Source: an uncultured Eubacteriales bacterium (GTDB lineage Bacteria > Bacillota_I > Bacilli_A > RF39 > UBA660). From it: a DNA stretch of 5,755 nt. Made by a program: the position numbers and the translations under genes. The notes beneath the pieces were generated by a model. It did no database searches and was not told where the DNA came from. It saw only the letters and a program-made list of their open reading frames with translations. This document shows, in pieces, positions 3,270 to 5,755 of this stretch. The DNA is taken from NCBI GenBank assembly GCA_900321795.1, contig ONXO01000010.1, forward strand, positions 1-5,755, written 5' to 3'. Position 1 is the stretch's first letter; each line of letters starts with the position of its first letter.

Positions 3270-5755
3270 TTAGTAATACTGTTCGATGTAGTTATATGCC
3301 TTATTAAACAACTCTTGATCTTTAATCTTATATTTAATCCATACTATACTTCTTAATGCTTTTTTTACTTCTTGCTTTCCAGTTGTAGTATTTTGCCAAC
3401 CATCAAATCTAACAATTTTAACTATACTATCTATATCATTTACAATTCTTTCTACAATTATTGGAGTGTCTGGATTTTTAACACTGTTAAATAATTCTGT
3501 CAATGCTGTTTTTCCTTTATCTATTTCTTCTTTAGGAACAACAATTTTTTCTGCTTCTGCTGCATCTTTTGCTAATTCTAACAATAATTTCAAAAATTCA
3601 ATACTTGTAATAAGTCCTTGTTCATGTTTTTCTTTTAAATCTTCTAGTCTTTCACCAAGTTTAACAAATTTTTGATCATCAGAATACTTTCTAATCTTTG
3701 CAACAAGATCTATTTCCACCTTTATAGCTGTCTTCTTTACATTTTTTTGTTTTTCTATAAAATCATCTATTAAGTTTGCATCTAATGTCAAAATATCCAC
3801 ATCCGTTTTGGCTTCACCAACTGTTATATTATTATTGATCAATTCCATAGTTTTTTGACCTAATGCTGCCCAAATCAAGCCCCCTCTGCCATCTGTAGGT
3901 TTTACTGATTCATATACCTTAGATAGCCAAATAAAGTCACTTTTATAATTATTTAAAAATGGATCTGGCGATAAAGCATCATATGCCCTATTTAAAACTC
4001 TGTAATCAGCAGCAAACTGATCCCTAATTTTATTATTTGGAAGACATTCTTGTGCTGCTACTAATCCTTCCCATCCTTCCTGGGTTCTATCAACACCTTG
4101 AAAGTATTTTAAACATTTATTCATTAATTCTGGCATTTTTATTTTAACTTCTTCAATATTAGTAATAACCTTTAACATGCTCGTTTCATCAAAGTTTAAA
4201 GCCTTTGCAACATTATCAAATATACCAATATAATCAACAACTAATCCAAAGTTTTTTCCAGTATCATATATTCTATTTGTCCTACATATTGCTTGAAGAA
4301 GTGTATGATCCTTCATGGGCTTATCTAAATACATTACTTGAAGAATAGGTGCATCAAATCCAGTTAATAATTTGGAAGTAACAATGATCATCTTTAATGG
4401 ATCATTAGGATCTCTAAATCTATCCAGAATTTTAGCTTCCTCGTCTCTAGTTCTTCTATACTCTTTATATCTATCCGCCTTATCTCCATTAGTATCCATT
4501 ACAATAGTTGTTGCATATTCTCCAAGAAGTTTATCTAATTCTTCTTTGTACATTAAACAACATTCTCTGTCATAAACAACGATTTCACCTTTATAACCAT
4601 TAGGTTCGATTTTATTCATATAATGATCTGCAATATGTTCACATACTTTTCTTATTCTGTCTCTATTATACATAATTGCTTTCATATTAATTCTTTTAGA
4701 TAATTCAACCTTATCTTCAGTAGAAATATTTTCAGTTAGTTCATCAAAATCAAAATCTATTTTTTCTTTATCTACATGTAATTCAACTGGTACGGGTTCA
4801 AATTTTAAAGGTAATGTGGCATTGTCCCTTATAGAGTCTTGGAATGAATACTTACTCATATAGCCACTTTTATCTTCTATTGCACCAAATGTTTTAAACG
4901 TATTTCTATCTATTCTATTAATTGGAGTCCCTGTTAATCCAAAGAAAAATGCATTTGGTAATGCTAATCTCATTTTCTCCCCAAGATCACCTTCTTGAGT
5001 TCTATGTGCTTCATCAACCATAACAATGATATTATCTCTAAGATTTAATTCTTGATTTACATCTCCAAATCTAAAAATTGTAGTAATCAAAATCTTTCTT
5101 GTATCTTGTTTAAAAAATCTTATCAATTCTTCCTTTGTTGTTGCACTAGTCAAATTAGGAATATCTGATGCGTTAAAAGTTGCTGTAATCTGCGTTTCAA
5201 GATCTAATCTATCATCAACTATTACAACTGTAGGATTTTTTAATTCGGGCATCATCCTTAATTTTTGCGCTGCAAAAACCATCAACAATGATTTACCAGA
5301 TCCTTGGAAATGCCATATTAATCCTTTCTTTGGGTATCCAGCAAGAACTCTAGTAACTATGTTATTTGCTCCTTCGTATTGTTGATATCTGCATACTATT
5401 TTGTATTTCCTATATTTTTTATCAGTTGCAAATAAAGTAAAAAATTGGAATATATCCATTATTTTATGAGGTTGAATCATATCAACTATACTTTTGTTAA
5501 CCTTTATTAAATCTCCTTCTTCTCTAGCACCATTATTATGCCATGGTCCCCATAAGTTCACAGGCATTCCGACAGATCCGTATCTATAACATTTTCCTTC
5601 TGAAGCAAAATTAAATATGTTTGTCACAAACATCTGGGGAATACTCTGTTCATATTTTGTAATATCAGATGCACCATCAAGCCATGTGATAGCATCCCTA
5701 ACCGGAGTTTTTAGTTCTCCTATTATCATTGGAAATCCATTAATCAATAAAACAA
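3270..5755 (-). CDS. hsdR: Type I restriction endonuclease subunit R (5' end beyond the window)
   Basis: The frame is open to the right edge, giving 827 whole codons; HsdR proteins are usually about 1000 residues, so roughly 150-200 N-terminal residues and the start lie outside. The first visible residues VLLINGFPMIIGELK hold the ExK half of the PD-ExK nuclease motif. Counting from the TTG codon at 5747, the SF2 translocase motifs follow: GLIWHFQGSGKS (142-153, Walker A), VVIVDDRLDLETQI (174-187), VDEAH (244-248), GLTGTP (270-275), VTSKLLTGFDAP (456-467) and QAICRTNR (485-492). The last 250 residues are the helical C-terminal region that docks on the methylase. HsdR with HsdM and HsdS translocates unmethylated DNA using ATP and cleaves it at a distance. 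No stop, frameshift or missing motif is visible, so it looks functional. HsdM/HsdS probably lie upstream (to the right). Confidence 0.97.
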   Translation of the reverse strand, partial: VLLINGFPMIIGELKTPVRDAITWLDGASDITKYEQSIPQMFVTNIFNFASEGKCYRYGSVGMPVNLWGPWHNNGAREEGDLIKVNKSIVDMIQPHKIMDIFQFFTLFATDKKYRKYKIVCRYQQYEGANNIVTRVLAGYPKKGLIWHFQGSGKSLLMVFAAQKLRMMPELKNPTVVIVDDRLDLETQITATFNASDIPNLTSATTKEELIRFFKQDTRKILITTIFRFGDVNQELNLRDNIIVMVDEAHRTQEGDLGEKMRLALPNAFFFGLTGTPINRIDRNTFKTFGAIEDKSGYMSKYSFQDSIRDNATLPLKFEPVPVELHVDKEKIDFDFDELTENISTEDKVELSKRINMKAIMYNRDRIRKVCEHIADHYMNKIEPNGYKGEIVVYDRECCLMYKEELDKLLGEYATTIVMDTNGDKADRYKEYRRTRDEEAKILDRFRDPNDPLKMIIVTSKLLTGFDAPILQVMYLDKPMKDHTLLQAICRTNRIYDTGKNFGLVVDYIGIFDNVAKALNFDETSMLKVITNIEEVKIKMPELMNKCLKYFQGVDRTQEGWEGLVAAQECLPNNKIRDQFAADYRVLNRAYDALSPDPFLNNYKSDFIWLSKVYESVKPTDGRGGLIWAALGQKTMELINNNITVGEAKTDVDILTLDANLIDDFIEKQKNVKKTAIKVEIDLVAKIRKYSDDQKFVKLGERLEDLKEKHEQGLITSIEFLKLLLELAKDAAEAEKIVVPKEEIDKGKTALTELFNSVKNPDTPIIVERIVNDIDSIVKIVRFDGWQNTTTGKQEVKKALRSIVWIKYKIKDQELFNKAYNYIEQYY

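Noticed and set aside
3466..3675. Plus-strand frame inside hsdR
   Set aside because: Ser/Leu/Asn-rich shadow opposite the conserved coding sequence of hsdR; no ribosome binding site of note.
4372..4575. Plus-strand frame inside hsdR
   Set aside because: Antisense shadow of the helicase region (around VTSKLLTGFDAP), Ser/Leu-rich with no recognisable domain.
3270..5755. hsdR as a pseudogene lacking its N-terminus
   Set aside because: The frame is open to the last base and the residues before the TTG at 5747 (VL) fit the HsdR family, so the missing part is the window edge, not a deletion.
1..5755. tRNA, rRNA, insertion sequence or transposase
   Set aside because: No cloverleaf, rRNA-like segment, transposase motif or terminal inverted repeat with target duplication was seen by eye on either strand.

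Overview
The window is strongly AT-rich and carries a low-GC Gram-positive gene set: clear Shine-Dalgarno sites, a TTG start, sigma-A-like promoters with extended -10 boxes, and a protein built only from the Spo0A C-terminal DNA-binding domain. This points to a spore-forming Bacillota lineage, probably Clostridia. The species cannot be named from the sequence. The content looks like accessory DNA (a phage-defence locus beside a small regulatory cassette) rather than housekeeping genes.

Right two-thirds (about 1181-5755, minus strand): the distal part of a defence operon. A type I restriction subunit HsdR runs in from beyond the right edge, missing its N-terminus and start codon. After 32 bases comes a complete AIPR-family gene (abortive infection phage resistance) with a predicted N-terminal PD-(D/E)xK-like nuclease segment. 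Then, 73 bases on, comes a 61-residue protein of unknown function with a possible promoter of its own. A good hairpin-plus-T-run terminator closes the block at 1182-1212. HsdM and HsdS are not in the window and would be expected further right.

Middle (about 530-1180, plus strand): a stand-alone Spo0A C-terminal-domain protein with a TTG start, behind a clear promoter (TTGATT, 17 bases, TATACT with TG extension). Upstream lies a long near-perfect inverted repeat (621-664). The DNA-recognition helix differs from Spo0A at the positions expected to read the 0A box, so it probably reads another site.

Left (1-530): the start of an XRE-type repressor-like gene reads left off the window edge. Divergently, a strong promoter (222-250) makes a short transcript of about 270 nt. 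It contains a structured leader, a tiny ORF (436-489) for an Arg/Trp-rich 17-residue peptide with an excellent Shine-Dalgarno, and an intrinsic terminator four bases after its stop codon. The leader can form an 11-pair stem that buries the Shine-Dalgarno, and a perfect 15-bp dyad sits at the predicted transcription start, where the divergent repressor could bind. This repressor / structured RNA / micro-peptide cassette is the most unusual part of the window. I do not recognise it as a described system. Candidate roles are a translational or transcriptional attenuator, a small toxic peptide, or a signalling peptide.
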